Source: JACCVL01 sp038233135
GTDB taxonomy: Bacteria; Actinomycetota; Actinomycetes; Propionibacteriales; Nocardioidaceae
Length of the DNA stretch: 16,619 nucleotides
Reading direction: 5' to 3'
Assembly (NCBI GenBank): GCA_038233135.1
Contig: JBBSMN010000043.1
Span: 1 to 16,619 of the forward strand
Below, piece after piece: positions 1 through 9,158 of the stretch (its first letter is position 1; each line of letters starts with the position of its first letter). The notes beneath the pieces were generated by a model. The model did not search any database, was not told the origin of the DNA, and saw nothing but the letters and a program-made list of their open reading frames with translations. The position numbers and the translations under genes were made by a program.

Positions 1-2111
<2,111 letters not shown>

Positions 2112-2389
2112 GCTACGTCGCCTCCTGGGCTACGGCGCCTCGCACGGCGCGGGACATGAATCAGGACCGGTCTCGCGCGGCAGGTCGGGAGGACTGAGCA
2201 GCGACGGGCGGTCCCAACATCACAGTCTACCCGTACGCACCGCTCAGAGCGTGCATGCTGTCCACAGGGGGCTCGAACGAAGTCTGGAATGATGCTGAAC
2301 AAGCCGTGAGCACCGATCAGGGGCTCAGGCAGCCAGGCGACAGGGTGCCGGTAGAGCCTGAGTCGGTGGACAGACCTCAGACGGCTCGC
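2112..2389. other. dciA-gyrB intergenic region
   Basis: This 278-bp stretch has no convincing gene. It should contain the gyrB promoter, read on the minus strand. A TAGACT hexamer (plus-strand positions 2224-2229) could be a -10 box, but no good -35 lies at the right distance. One 8/9 DnaA-box match, CTGTCCACA, occurs at 2258-2266. An inverted repeat near dciA is listed separately. These assignments are weak apart from the gyrB ribosome binding site. Confidence 0.5.
2322..2364 (-). terminator. possible hairpin downstream of dciA
   Basis: GGCTCAGGC at 2322-2330 is complementary in 8 of 9 positions to GCCTGAGTC at 2356-2364, with a 25-nt loop. In the minus-strand transcript it falls about 26-68 nt after the dciA stop. 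There is no U-run, so it may be a weak or factor-assisted terminator, or chance in GC-rich sequence. Confidence 0.28.
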
Positions 2390-2932
2390 TCATCCGTAGG
2401 TGTCTCGCGGTCCTCGACCGTCGCGCACGGTGAACTTGCCGTGCCGCCACGACGGCGCCTGCGGACCGCGGACATCGATGCGCTCCACGGTCTCCGGCCC
2501 GATCTCGTCGTGCAGACGCTGCAGGACCGTGGGCACGAGCAGCCGCATCTGGGTGGCCCAGGCGGTGGAGTCGGCGCGCACGACCAGCCGGGCGTCCACG
2601 AACTGTTCGGGCCGGCAGTGCTGGGCCACCTCTGGACCCACCAGCTCGCCCCACCGGGAGAACATCCCGTGCACCGCGACCTCGGTGGCCCAACCGTGCT
2701 CGGCCACCAACCGGGACATCAGCCGGTCGAGTCGCTGAGGGTCGCGGTCGTCCGGCCCGGGCCCGGACAGCCGGGGCTCCGTGGCCCGGCGCCCACCCGC
2801 GCCCGTCCATGCTCCACCCGTCCTGCCGCGACCGTCCCGACGGCGTGAGCCGGCCTCGCGATAGGCACGTGCCACGCTGCGGGCAAGCTCCCCGCCCGCA
2901 GCATCGTGGTCATCGGGCCCCTCATCGGGCAC
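2390..2932 (-). CDS. dciA: DciA-type helicase-loader protein (DUF721)
   Basis: A 180-residue protein with a variable, Arg/Gly-rich N-terminal third (residues about 1-60) and a conserved DUF721 core from about residue 66. The core includes SRWGELVGPEVAQHC and the ARLVVRADSTAWATQM segment, followed by a predicted helix LVPTVLQRLHDEIG. DUF721/DciA proteins are the ancestral bacterial partners that help recruit the replicative helicase DnaB, which fits its place between recF and gyrB. The GTG start at 2932 overlaps the 3' end of recF by 11 bp, which suggests translational coupling. No strong Shine-Dalgarno is visible, and an internal GTG about 20 codons later is possible. Family assignment is firm; helicase loading in this organism is inferred. 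Confidence 0.9.
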   Translation of the reverse strand: MPDEGPDDHDAAGGELARSVARAYREAGSRRRDGRGRTGGAWTGAGGRRATEPRLSGPGPDDRDPQRLDRLMSRLVAEHGWATEVAVHGMFSRWGELVGPEVAQHCRPEQFVDARLVVRADSTAWATQMRLLVPTVLQRLHDEIGPETVERIDVRGPQAPSWRHGKFTVRDGRGPRDTYG

Positions 2933-4076
2933 GGCGCACCGACCCGTCCATCACGTCGAACCGGGCACCCTCGAGGGAGTCCGGCACATCGGCGGGCACC
3001 GCTGCTGTGACCAACACCTGCTCCGCCTCGGCAACCGACTTGGCCAGATGGCGTCGGCGGTCCAGGTCCAGCTCGCCGAACACGTCGTCCAGCACCAGTA
3101 CGGGGTCGTCGCCATCGGCGCGCAGCAGGTCGTAGGAGGCCAGCCGCAGGCTGAGTGCCAGCGACCAGGACTCGCCCTGACTGGCATACCCGCGTGCCGG
3201 GAGGTCCCCCAGACCCAGCTGCAGCTCATCTCGGTGCGGACCCACCAGCGTGACACCACGGGCCAGCTCGTCGTCGCGACGGCGCTCCACCTCGGCCAGC
3301 AACACCGATCGAAGCGCCGCACGGTCGACGGGTTGACCCTCGACCACGGGCAGCTCGCACGACGACAGGTACACCATCGTGGCGCTCGACCGGCCCGGAG
3401 CCGCCGAGGCAGCCACCTCGGCGTGGCGACGCTCGACCATCGGCCGCAGTGCGTCGACCAGCCGCAACCGCTCGGCAGTCAGCTCGGCACCGGTGCTGGC
3501 CAGGTGCTCGTCCCAGGAGTCGAGGGTGTGCAGCGCCCCACTCGACGATCCTCCGCCGCGACGAGCACCCGCCGCCGACTTCAACAAGGTGTTGCGCTGT
3601 CGTAGCACCCGGTCGTAGTCGGCCCGCACGCCCGCCAACCGAGGCGCGCGGGCCACCAGGAGCTGGTCGAGGAAACGCCTCCGGTCCGCCGGGTCGCCCT
3701 TGACCAGCGCAAGGTCCTCGGGGGAGAAGATCACCGTGCGCAGCAAACCGAGCAGATCACGCGTGCGGGGTAAGGGGGCACGGTTGAGCCGGGCCCGGTT
3801 CGCCCCACCGGGCACGATCTCGATCTCCCCCAGCGCCTCCCGGCCGTCGCGCACGACCCGGATGCGGAGGACGGCCCGCTCGGCGCCGACCCGCACCAAC
3901 GGTGTGTCGGTCGCGACCCGGTGACTGCCGAGCGTGGCCACGTAGTCGACCGCCTCGACCAGGTTGGTCTTGCCCTGCCCGTTCGGCCCGACGAACGCGG
4001 TGGCGCCGCAGCTCAGCGCAACTTCGGCCTCGCCGTACGAGCGAAAGTCGCGTAGGGACAGGTGGGCGACGTGCAC
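2922..4076 (-). CDS. recF: DNA replication and repair protein RecF
   Basis: SMC-like ATPase of the RecFOR pathway that helps load RecA at gapped DNA and stalled forks. The 384-residue protein has the complete RecF signature set: Walker A GPNGQGKT at residues 30-37, the ABC-type signature SQGE at 299-302, and Walker B VLVLDDVFGELD at 326-337. The N-terminus HVAHLSLRDFRSY is typical of RecF. The GTG start at 4076 lies 15 nt after the gnd stop, and the 3' end overlaps dciA, so it sits in the middle of the dnaN-gnd-recF-dciA run. The length is close to actinobacterial homologues. No truncation or missing motif is seen. Confidence 0.97.
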   Translation of the reverse strand: MHVAHLSLRDFRSYGEAEVALSCGATAFVGPNGQGKTNLVEAVDYVATLGSHRVATDTPLVRVGAERAVLRIRVVRDGREALGEIEIVPGGANRARLNRAPLPRTRDLLGLLRTVIFSPEDLALVKGDPADRRRFLDQLLVARAPRLAGVRADYDRVLRQRNTLLKSAAGARRGGGSSSGALHTLDSWDEHLASTGAELTAERLRLVDALRPMVERRHAEVAASAAPGRSSATMVYLSSCELPVVEGQPVDRAALRSVLLAEVERRRDDELARGVTLVGPHRDELQLGLGDLPARGYASQGESWSLALSLRLASYDLLRADGDDPVLVLDDVFGELDLDRRRHLAKSVAEAEQVLVTAAVPADVPDSLEGARFDVMDGSVRRAR

Positions 4077-4091
4077 CGCGGTCTCAGAACC

Positions 4092-5015
4092 TCACGAGCT
4101 TGCATCGGGCACGTCGGCGTCGGGGGTGTCACTGGGTGTGCCGCCGGCGCGCACCGCGTGCCCACCAAACTGGTTGCGCATCGCCGCCACCGCTTTCATT
4201 GCCGTCGACTCCTCCTGCCGGGACGAGAAGCGAGCGAACAGCGCGCTGGTGATGGCCGGCAACGGGACGGCATGGTCGATTGCCGCCTCCACGGTCCAGC
4301 GCCCCTCACCAGAGTCAGCGGCGTAGCCGGCGATCTTGGACAGGCCCGCGTCCTCGTCGAGGGCAGCGACCAGCAGGTCCAGCAGCCAGGAACGGATGAC
4401 GGTGCCCTCCCGCCACGACCGCAGCACCTCGGTGACGTCGGTGACCGCAGTGGACGCCTCCAGCAGCTCGTAGCCCTCGGCGTAGGCCTGCATCACGGCG
4501 TACTCGATGCCGTTGTGGACCATCTTGGCGAAGTGGCCGGCACCCACCGGGCCGGCGTGGACGTAGCCGAACTCACCGTCGGGCTTGAGCGCGTCGAAGA
4601 TCGGCTGGACCGTCTCCACATGCTCGGTCGCCCCGCCGCACATCAGTGCGTAGCCGTTGTCGAGACCCCAGACGCCACCGCTGACGCCGCAGTCGACGTA
4701 GCCGATCTGCTTCTCGTCGAGCACTGCTGCGTTCTCCTGGTCGTCGGTCCACCGTGAGTTGCCGCCCTCGACGACGACATCACCGGCATCCAGCAAATCG
4801 GCCAGCGTGCGCACCGTCTCGCGAGTGGGCTCACCGGAGGGCACCATCACCCACACGACTCGCGGGGAGGTCAGCTCGCCGACCAGAGCCTCCAACGTGT
4901 CGACGTCCCGTTTGTCCGGTGAGTGGTCGAAGCCGGTCACCGTGTGCCCGGCGCGGCGCAACCGTTCGCGCATGTTGCCGCCCATCTTGCCCAGACCGAT
5001 CAGCCCGAGGTGCAT
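4092..5015 (-). CDS. gnd: 6-phosphogluconate dehydrogenase, decarboxylating (short form)
   Basis: Oxidises and decarboxylates 6-phosphogluconate to ribulose 5-phosphate in the pentose phosphate pathway. The 307 residues match the short (about 300 aa) dehydrogenase form rather than the 470-residue form. The dinucleotide-binding GLGKMG lies at residues 7-12. SGGVWG around 112-117 and K164-x3-N168 in the KMVHNGIEY segment form the substrate and catalytic site. ATG at 5015 is preceded by AAGGGA about 8 nt upstream. It lies 19 nt after dnaN and 15 nt before recF, so it is embedded in the replication gene run. This placement recurs in Streptomyces and several other actinobacteria. Cofactor preference (NAD or NADP) cannot be decided by eye. 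Confidence 0.94.
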   Translation of the reverse strand: MHLGLIGLGKMGGNMRERLRRAGHTVTGFDHSPDKRDVDTLEALVGELTSPRVVWVMVPSGEPTRETVRTLADLLDAGDVVVEGGNSRWTDDQENAAVLDEKQIGYVDCGVSGGVWGLDNGYALMCGGATEHVETVQPIFDALKPDGEFGYVHAGPVGAGHFAKMVHNGIEYAVMQAYAEGYELLEASTAVTDVTEVLRSWREGTVIRSWLLDLLVAALDEDAGLSKIAGYAADSGEGRWTVEAAIDHAVPLPAITSALFARFSSRQEESTAMKAVAAMRNQFGGHAVRAGGTPSDTPDADVPDASS

Positions 5016-5034
5016 GACATGAGTCCCTTCGAGA

Positions 5035-6177
5035 TCAGCCGTGCGTGCGCAGCGGCATCAACAGATAGCGAAAAGCCAGGTTGGGCTCGCCCTGCTCCTC
5101 GGCGCAGCCGGCGATCGACACCGGTCGCGTCGGTTGGGTGAAGGCGAGATGGCACCACGGTGCCGACATGACGCCGAGGCCGTCGAGGAGATACTGCGGG
5201 TTGAAGCCGATCAGCAGCGACTCACCGCGCAGGTGTGCCGACAGCGACTCGGTCGCCTGCGCCTCGTCACCGCTGCCGGCCTCGAGGACCACGCGGTCGG
5301 CCTCGAAGCTCAAGCGCACCGCGGTGTTGCGCTCGGCCACGAGTGCGACCCGCCGCAACGCCTCGACGAACGGCGCGGTCTCCACCCAGGCGGTTGAGGT
5401 GGGTTCAGTGGCGAACAACTGCTGAACCCGCGGAAACTCCCCGTCGAGAAGGCGAGTGGTGGTGCGCCGGCTGCCGCCACTAACCGCCCCCTGGAAGCCG
5501 ATCAGGCCGTCGCCGGAGCCCGCGGGAGCCAGCGCAACGTCCAGATCGGTGCCGGCGGCGACCGACCGGGCGGTATCGTTGAGCACCCGGGCCGGTACCA
5601 ACGCGTTGCCCTCGGCGTCAGGACGTGCGGGTGACCAGGTGAGCTCCACCATGCTGGCCCGGAACCGGTCGGTCGCCATCAGCACCATCTGTTCACCGGT
5701 GATCTCGACACGCACCCCCGTCAGCAACGGCAGCATGTCGTCGCGACCGGCCGCGGCGACCGCCTGTGCCACCGACGCCGTGAACGCGTCGGCCGCGACG
5801 GTGCCGCTCGTGACCGGCATCGCCGGCAACGCCGGGTAGTCCTCGGCGGGCATTGTCTGCAGCGTGAACCGCGAGCTACCGCAAACCAGGGTGACTCGTT
5901 GGCCTTCCAGGGCGAACTCCACCTGGTGCGCGGGGAGGCTGCGGCAGATGTCGGCGAGCAGCCTCCCGGACACGAGCGCCCGGCCCTCATCAGCGACCTC
6001 GGCGGGCAAGGTGGCCCGGGCAGAGGTCTCGTAGTCGAAACCGGACAGTTGCAAACCGTCGGAGTCCGCCGCCAGCAACAAGCCGGCCAGCACCGGAACA
6101 CTTGGACGCGACGGCAGGCTACGGGCAGCCCACGCCACCGACTCAGCGAGCGTGTCGCGATCCACTCTGAACTTCAC
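5035..6177 (-). CDS. dnaN: DNA polymerase III beta subunit (sliding clamp)
   Basis: Ring-shaped processivity clamp of the replicative polymerase. The 380-residue product has the three repeated clamp domains. Recognisable segments include the N-terminus KFRVDRDTLAESVAWAARSLPSRPSVPVL, the central TDRFRASMVELTW and the C-terminal LLIGFNPQYLLDGL followed by FRYLLMPLR. The open frame extends further upstream to 6240, but GTG at 6177 is preferred: the protein then begins with the family-typical (M)KFRVDRD and AAGGG lies about 10 nt upstream. It follows dnaA across the 407-bp oriC region and leads into gnd. Confidence 0.97.
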   Translation of the reverse strand: MKFRVDRDTLAESVAWAARSLPSRPSVPVLAGLLLAADSDGLQLSGFDYETSARATLPAEVADEGRALVSGRLLADICRSLPAHQVEFALEGQRVTLVCGSSRFTLQTMPAEDYPALPAMPVTSGTVAADAFTASVAQAVAAAGRDDMLPLLTGVRVEITGEQMVLMATDRFRASMVELTWSPARPDAEGNALVPARVLNDTARSVAAGTDLDVALAPAGSGDGLIGFQGAVSGGSRRTTTRLLDGEFPRVQQLFATEPTSTAWVETAPFVEALRRVALVAERNTAVRLSFEADRVVLEAGSGDEAQATESLSAHLRGESLLIGFNPQYLLDGLGVMSAPWCHLAFTQPTRPVSIAGCAEEQGEPNLAFRYLLMPLRTHG

Positions 6178-6388
6178 GTACGGAGGACCCTTCTGGTCTG
6201 GCTGGGTGGGTGGCTCACGGCATGGACGGGGGACTCGCATCCTGCCACGCGCAGCCGACGGGTGTCAGGGTGCGCTGGCTCCCGCGCAGTCCGTTGTCGC
6301 CGGCTGTCCCCAGACTCGCCCCGAGCATGGTGGAGTGGATCAATGGATACGTACTGTCTCTCATCGTGTTCATCGCACCTGTGGAACC

Positions 6389-6397
6389 TGTGGACAA
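6389..6397 (-). promoter_or_regulatory. DnaA box (perfect TTGTCCACA)
   Basis: The plus strand reads TGTGGACAA, an exact match to the high-GC actinobacterial DnaA box on the minus strand. A degenerate half-matching site sits directly upstream at 6380-6388. Confidence 0.75.
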
Positions 6398-6555
6398 GGG
6401 GACGGTGCGCAGGTGGGAGACGCGTCCGTAGGTGGACGACCTGTGCATAGCGGGGCATTTCAGCACGTCGTCGGGTGGATGGCGCAGGCACGTGCTCGAC
6501 GCGTCCACAGCCATCCTCAGGCGATGCCGGTGCAACCCACCTGCCTGCACAGGAG

Positions 6556-6564
6556 ATGTCCACA
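6556..6564 (+). promoter_or_regulatory. DnaA box (8/9)
   Basis: ATGTCCACA differs from the consensus TTGTCCACA only at the first base. It lies about 20 bp beyond the dnaA stop codon, inside the putative oriC. Confidence 0.55.
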
Positions 6565-6584
6565 GGCTCGCCGGGGTGAGTGGC

Positions 6585-8081
6585 TCATGCCTGCGCCTGT
6601 TGCTTGATCCTGTTGGTCAGCTCGGATACCTGGTTGTAGATGGACCGGCGTTCTCCGAGCAGGTGCCGCACCTTGCGGTCGGCGTGCATGACGGTCGTGT
6701 GGTCACGACCGCCGAACTGCTGTCCGATCTTCGGCAAAGACATGTCGGTGAGCTCCCGGCACAGGTACATCGCGATCTGTCGGGCGGTGACGAGGACCCT
6801 GCTGCGGCTGGTGCCGCAGAGGTCGTCGATGGTGAGGTTGAAGTACGCCGCGGTCTGGGCGATGATCTGCGCCGCGCTGATCTGCGGCTCACCCCCCTCG
6901 GGGATGAGGTCCTTGAGCACGATCTCAGCCAGCGTGAGGTCCACCGGCTGTCGGTTCAGGCTGGCGAAGGCGGTTGCCCGGATCAGGGCGCCCTCGAGCT
7001 CGCGGATGTTCGTGTGGATCTTGCTCGCGATGAACTCCAAGACGTCGGGCGGGGCGGTCAGCTTCTCCAGCGCCGCCTTCTTGCGCAGGATCGCGATACG
7101 GGTCTCGAGGTCAGGGGGCTGCACGTCGGTGATCAGGCCCCACTCGAACCGGTTGCGGAGCCGATCCTCCAGCGCCTCGAGCCGTTTGGGGGGCCGGTCG
7201 GACGTGATCACGATCTGCTTGTTGGCGTTGTGCAGGGTGTTGAACGTGTGGAAGAACTCCTCCTGGGTCTGGATCTTGCCCTCGAGGAACTGGATGTCGT
7301 CGATGAGCAGGACGTCGACCTCGCGATAGCGACGCTGGAACGACGCGGCACGGTCGTCCCTGATGGCGTTGATGAAGTCGTTGGTGAACTCCTCGGAACT
7401 GACGTAGCGCACCCGGGCTCCGGAGTACAAGCTCCGTACGTAGTGCCCGATGGCGTGCAGCAGGTGGGTCTTGCCCAGGCCGGACTCGCCGTAGACCAGC
7501 AGCGGGTTGTAGGCCTTGCCGGGAGCCTCGGCGCAGGCGTTGGCGGCGGCGTGCGCGAACCGGTTGGAGGAGCCGATCACAAAGCTCTCGAAGACGTACT
7601 TGGGATTGAGGCGGGACTCCACCGCTGCCGATGTCGCGACCAGCGGTGCGCCGTTGACAGGCTGGCCTCCCCGTGGTGTGGGGTGGCCGAAGCGCTCCCG
7701 TGACGGGTCTGTCGACAAGTCGCCGGATCGCTGCAACGACTTGTCGAGATCGGCCGGCTTCTCCCCGGTCTGGGGGGCGTCCAGGGTGGCCAGGTCGCTG
7801 TCGACGGTGACAGCGAGTCGCACCTCGTGCCCCAGCACGCCGGCCAGAATCTGTTCGACCTCGGGGCGCAGCCGGCTCTCCAGCTGAGTGCGGGTAAAGC
7901 TGTCCCCGACGCTCACGATGAGCGTGGACCCATGCACCGTGATCGGCCGGGAGGCGCGCAACCAGGCACGCTGGTGCGGTGCCAGGTCCGAGATCGTGCG
8001 TTGCCAGGCTCGCGTCAGTGCGGGGTCCCCGTTGGATCCGGAGCGACTGGTCTCGTCCTCGCGTGCGGCTTCGTCGGACAT
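6585..8081 (-). CDS. dnaA: Chromosomal replication initiator protein DnaA
   Basis: AAA+ initiator that binds DnaA boxes, melts oriC and recruits the helicase. The 498 residues show the four classical domains: an N-terminal oligomerisation and helicase-interaction domain (about 20-95), a variable linker (about 96-155), the AAA+ core, and the DNA-binding domain. The core has Walker A GESGLGKTH at 198-206, Walker B LLIDDIQF at 258-265 and NIRELEGALIR at 358-368. The C-terminal domain carries the DnaA signature FGGRDHTTVMHADRKV at 456-471. ATG at 8081 has GAGGAG a few bases upstream. DnaA boxes upstream of the gene, in its own leader region, are consistent with autoregulation (inference). Confidence 0.99.
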   Translation of the reverse strand: MSDEAAREDETSRSGSNGDPALTRAWQRTISDLAPHQRAWLRASRPITVHGSTLIVSVGDSFTRTQLESRLRPEVEQILAGVLGHEVRLAVTVDSDLATLDAPQTGEKPADLDKSLQRSGDLSTDPSRERFGHPTPRGGQPVNGAPLVATSAAVESRLNPKYVFESFVIGSSNRFAHAAANACAEAPGKAYNPLLVYGESGLGKTHLLHAIGHYVRSLYSGARVRYVSSEEFTNDFINAIRDDRAASFQRRYREVDVLLIDDIQFLEGKIQTQEEFFHTFNTLHNANKQIVITSDRPPKRLEALEDRLRNRFEWGLITDVQPPDLETRIAILRKKAALEKLTAPPDVLEFIASKIHTNIRELEGALIRATAFASLNRQPVDLTLAEIVLKDLIPEGGEPQISAAQIIAQTAAYFNLTIDDLCGTSRSRVLVTARQIAMYLCRELTDMSLPKIGQQFGGRDHTTVMHADRKVRHLLGERRSIYNQVSELTNRIKQQAQA

Positions 8082-8113
8082 CGGCTCTCCTCGTCGGGTG
8101 AGCTAACCTCACC

Positions 8114-8134
8114 CTGTCCACACGCTTGTCCACA
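8114..8134 (+). promoter_or_regulatory. tandem DnaA boxes upstream of dnaA
   Basis: CTGTCCACA (8114-8122, 8/9) and TTGTCCACA (8126-8134, perfect) are in the same orientation with starts 12 bp apart, about 32 bp upstream of the dnaA start codon. This spacing suggests cooperative DnaA binding, probably in the dnaA leader or promoter. Confidence 0.7.
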
Positions 8135-8249
8135 ACCTGTGATCTGTCCTCACAGTGGCGACAGAATCACACTCAGTAACTTATCGGCGTTCGGCGACCA
8201 TGTATATGTGCGGCGACCGTAACAACGTCGCTGGAGCGTCGGCAAGCAC

Positions 8250-8258
8250 TTGTCCACA
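8250..8258 (+). promoter_or_regulatory. DnaA box (perfect TTGTCCACA)
   Basis: Exact consensus match about 30 bp upstream of the rpmH -35 box and about 170 bp upstream of dnaA. Confidence 0.7.
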
Positions 8259-8287
8259 GGGGCTGAGTTACCATGACTGACACGGGT

Positions 8288-8317
8288 TTGACCCCCTCCC
8301 GAGCGCTCGCGTACCGT
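8288..8317 (+). promoter_or_regulatory. rpmH operon promoter (predicted)
   Basis: A -35 hexamer TTGACC (8288-8293) and a -10 hexamer TACCGT (8312-8317, matching the actinobacterial TAnnnT pattern) are 18 bp apart. They lie about 90 bp upstream of the rpmH start. A housekeeping sigma-type promoter is expected here for rpmH-rnpA. Confidence 0.55.
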
Positions 8318-8409
8318 GGTGAGGTCGGGGCAACGCCTTCCCGGCATAGTCTCCCGCGCGATCCCCTGGCGGCTGGACCACCACTGCACGACGACATCCG
8401 GAGCGAACC

Positions 8410-8547
8410 GTGAGCAAGCGCACCTTCCAGCCCAACAATCGCCGTCGGCATAAGACCCACGGCTTTCGGCTCCGGATGCGCACGCGTGCCGGTCGGTCCA
8501 TCCTGGGCGCCCGGCGTCGTAAGGGCCGCGCGCGCCTGGCTGCCTGA
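8410..8547 (+). CDS. rpmH: 50S ribosomal protein L34
   Basis: A 45-residue, strongly basic protein beginning (M)SKRTFQPNNRRR and ending RRRKGRARLAA, with the family core HKTHGFRLRMRTRAGR in between. L34 is a small structural component of the large ribosomal subunit. It starts with GTG at 8410 and lies just before rnpA, the near-universal order next to dnaA. The length is that of typical L34 (44-47 residues). Confidence 0.98.
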   Translation: MSKRTFQPNNRRRHKTHGFRLRMRTRAGRSILGARRRKGRARLAA

Positions 8548-8550
8548 CCC

Positions 8551-8913
8551 GTGTTGCCCGCACCCCACCGACTACGGCTTCGGCGCGACTTCGGAGTTGC
8601 CACCAGGCGTGGCCGTCGCGCGGCCAGCAGCACGCTCGTGGTGCACCTGGCGCGGAGCGACGCCTCGCGTTCTGGCCTGCCCGTACGGGTGGGATTCGTG
8701 GTGAGCCGAGCATGTGGTCCCGCCGTGACACGCAACCGGGTCCGCCGGCGGCTGCGACACCTGGTGCTGGCACGACTGTGTGACCTGCCAGCCGGCGGTC
8801 TGGTCGTCGTCCGGGCGCTGCCGTCGTCTTCCACGGTGAGCAGCCGGCGCCTGGACGCCGATCTTGGCCGCTGCATCGATCGGGTCCTGCTGGCGAAGGG
8901 GAAAGCTGCATGA
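8551..8913 (+). CDS. rnpA: Ribonuclease P protein component
   Basis: Protein cofactor of RNase P, which assists the catalytic RNA in removing 5' leaders from pre-tRNAs. The 120-residue basic protein carries the RNR motif RNRVRRRLRH at residues 61-70, preceded by VGFVVSRACGPAV, and an N-terminal HRLRLRRDF that is usual for the family. The GTG start at 8551 is only 3 nt after rpmH, with no separate Shine-Dalgarno, so coupling to rpmH is likely. TTG at 8554 is an alternative. The stop codon overlaps the yidD start (ATGA). Confidence 0.95.
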   Translation: MLPAPHRLRLRRDFGVATRRGRRAASSTLVVHLARSDASRSGLPVRVGFVVSRACGPAVTRNRVRRRLRHLVLARLCDLPAGGLVVVRALPSSSTVSSRRLDADLGRCIDRVLLAKGKAA

Positions 8914-9158
8914 GGCGAGCACTCATCGCCGTCCTGTGTGCCTATCGTGCGGTGATCAGCCCGCTCTACGGCGACGTGTGCCGCTATTACCCCTCGTGCT
9001 CGGCGTACGCGCTCGAGGCCGTGACCGCCCACGGCGCTGCGCGCGGCGGCTGGCTCGCCGTCCGGCGACTTGGCCGTTGCCACCCGTGGGCGGCGGGCGG
9101 AGTTGACCCCGTGCCCGGGGGCCCATCCGACGCTGGGCGTGAGGCCGCGCATGGGTGA
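8910..9158 (+). CDS. yidD: Membrane protein insertion efficiency factor YidD
   Basis: An 82-residue protein with the YidD signature: CRYYPSCSAYALEAV at residues 24-38 and RCHPWAAGGVDPVP at 56-69, including conserved C24, C30 and C57. YidD is a small peripheral membrane factor that assists YidC/Sec-dependent insertion. Its gene almost always sits between rnpA and yidC, as here. ATG at 8910 overlaps the rnpA TGA, and its own 3' end overlaps yidC by 8 bp, indicating one polycistronic unit. Confidence 0.96.
   Translation: MRRALIAVLCAYRAVISPLYGDVCRYYPSCSAYALEAVTAHGAARGGWLAVRRLGRCHPWAAGGVDPVPGGPSDAGREAAHG

Larger units (their letters stand above)
6178..6584. other. oriC: putative oriC (dnaA-dnaN intergenic region)
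   Basis: This gene-free 407-bp gap is where the chromosomal origin lies in characterised actinobacteria such as Streptomyces and Mycobacterium. It contains one perfect DnaA box (6389-6397, minus), one 8/9 box (ATGTCCACA at 6556-6564) and several weaker ones: GCGTCCACA at 6501-6509, CTGTCCCCA at 6304-6312, and TGTGCATAG near 6442-6450. A relatively AT-rich stretch (about 56% AT by hand count) lies at about 6337-6375, beside the strong box, and could be the unwinding element. The region must also contain any dnaN promoter. Assignment as origin rests on position and boxes, not on experiment. Confidence 0.75.
8082..8409. other. dnaA-rpmH divergent intergenic region with DnaA boxes
   Basis: This 328-bp region separates the two diverging arms of the locus. 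It contains perfect DnaA boxes at 8126-8134 and 8250-8258, an 8/9 box at 8114-8122 and a 7/9 CTGTCCTCA at 8144-8152. Between them is an AT-richer segment, about 8161-8210. It also carries the rpmH promoter and must carry the dnaA promoter, which I could not place confidently. A direct repeat CGGCGACC occurs at 8192-8199 and 8211-8218 around the AT-rich TGTATATGTG. It could act as a second origin lobe or as a DnaA-controlled promoter region. Confidence 0.7.

Noticed and set aside
6178..6240. Upstream extension of DnaN into the oriC region
   Set aside because: The extra 21 residues have no homology to clamp N-termini, and GTG 6177 has a suitable Shine-Dalgarno and gives the family-typical start.
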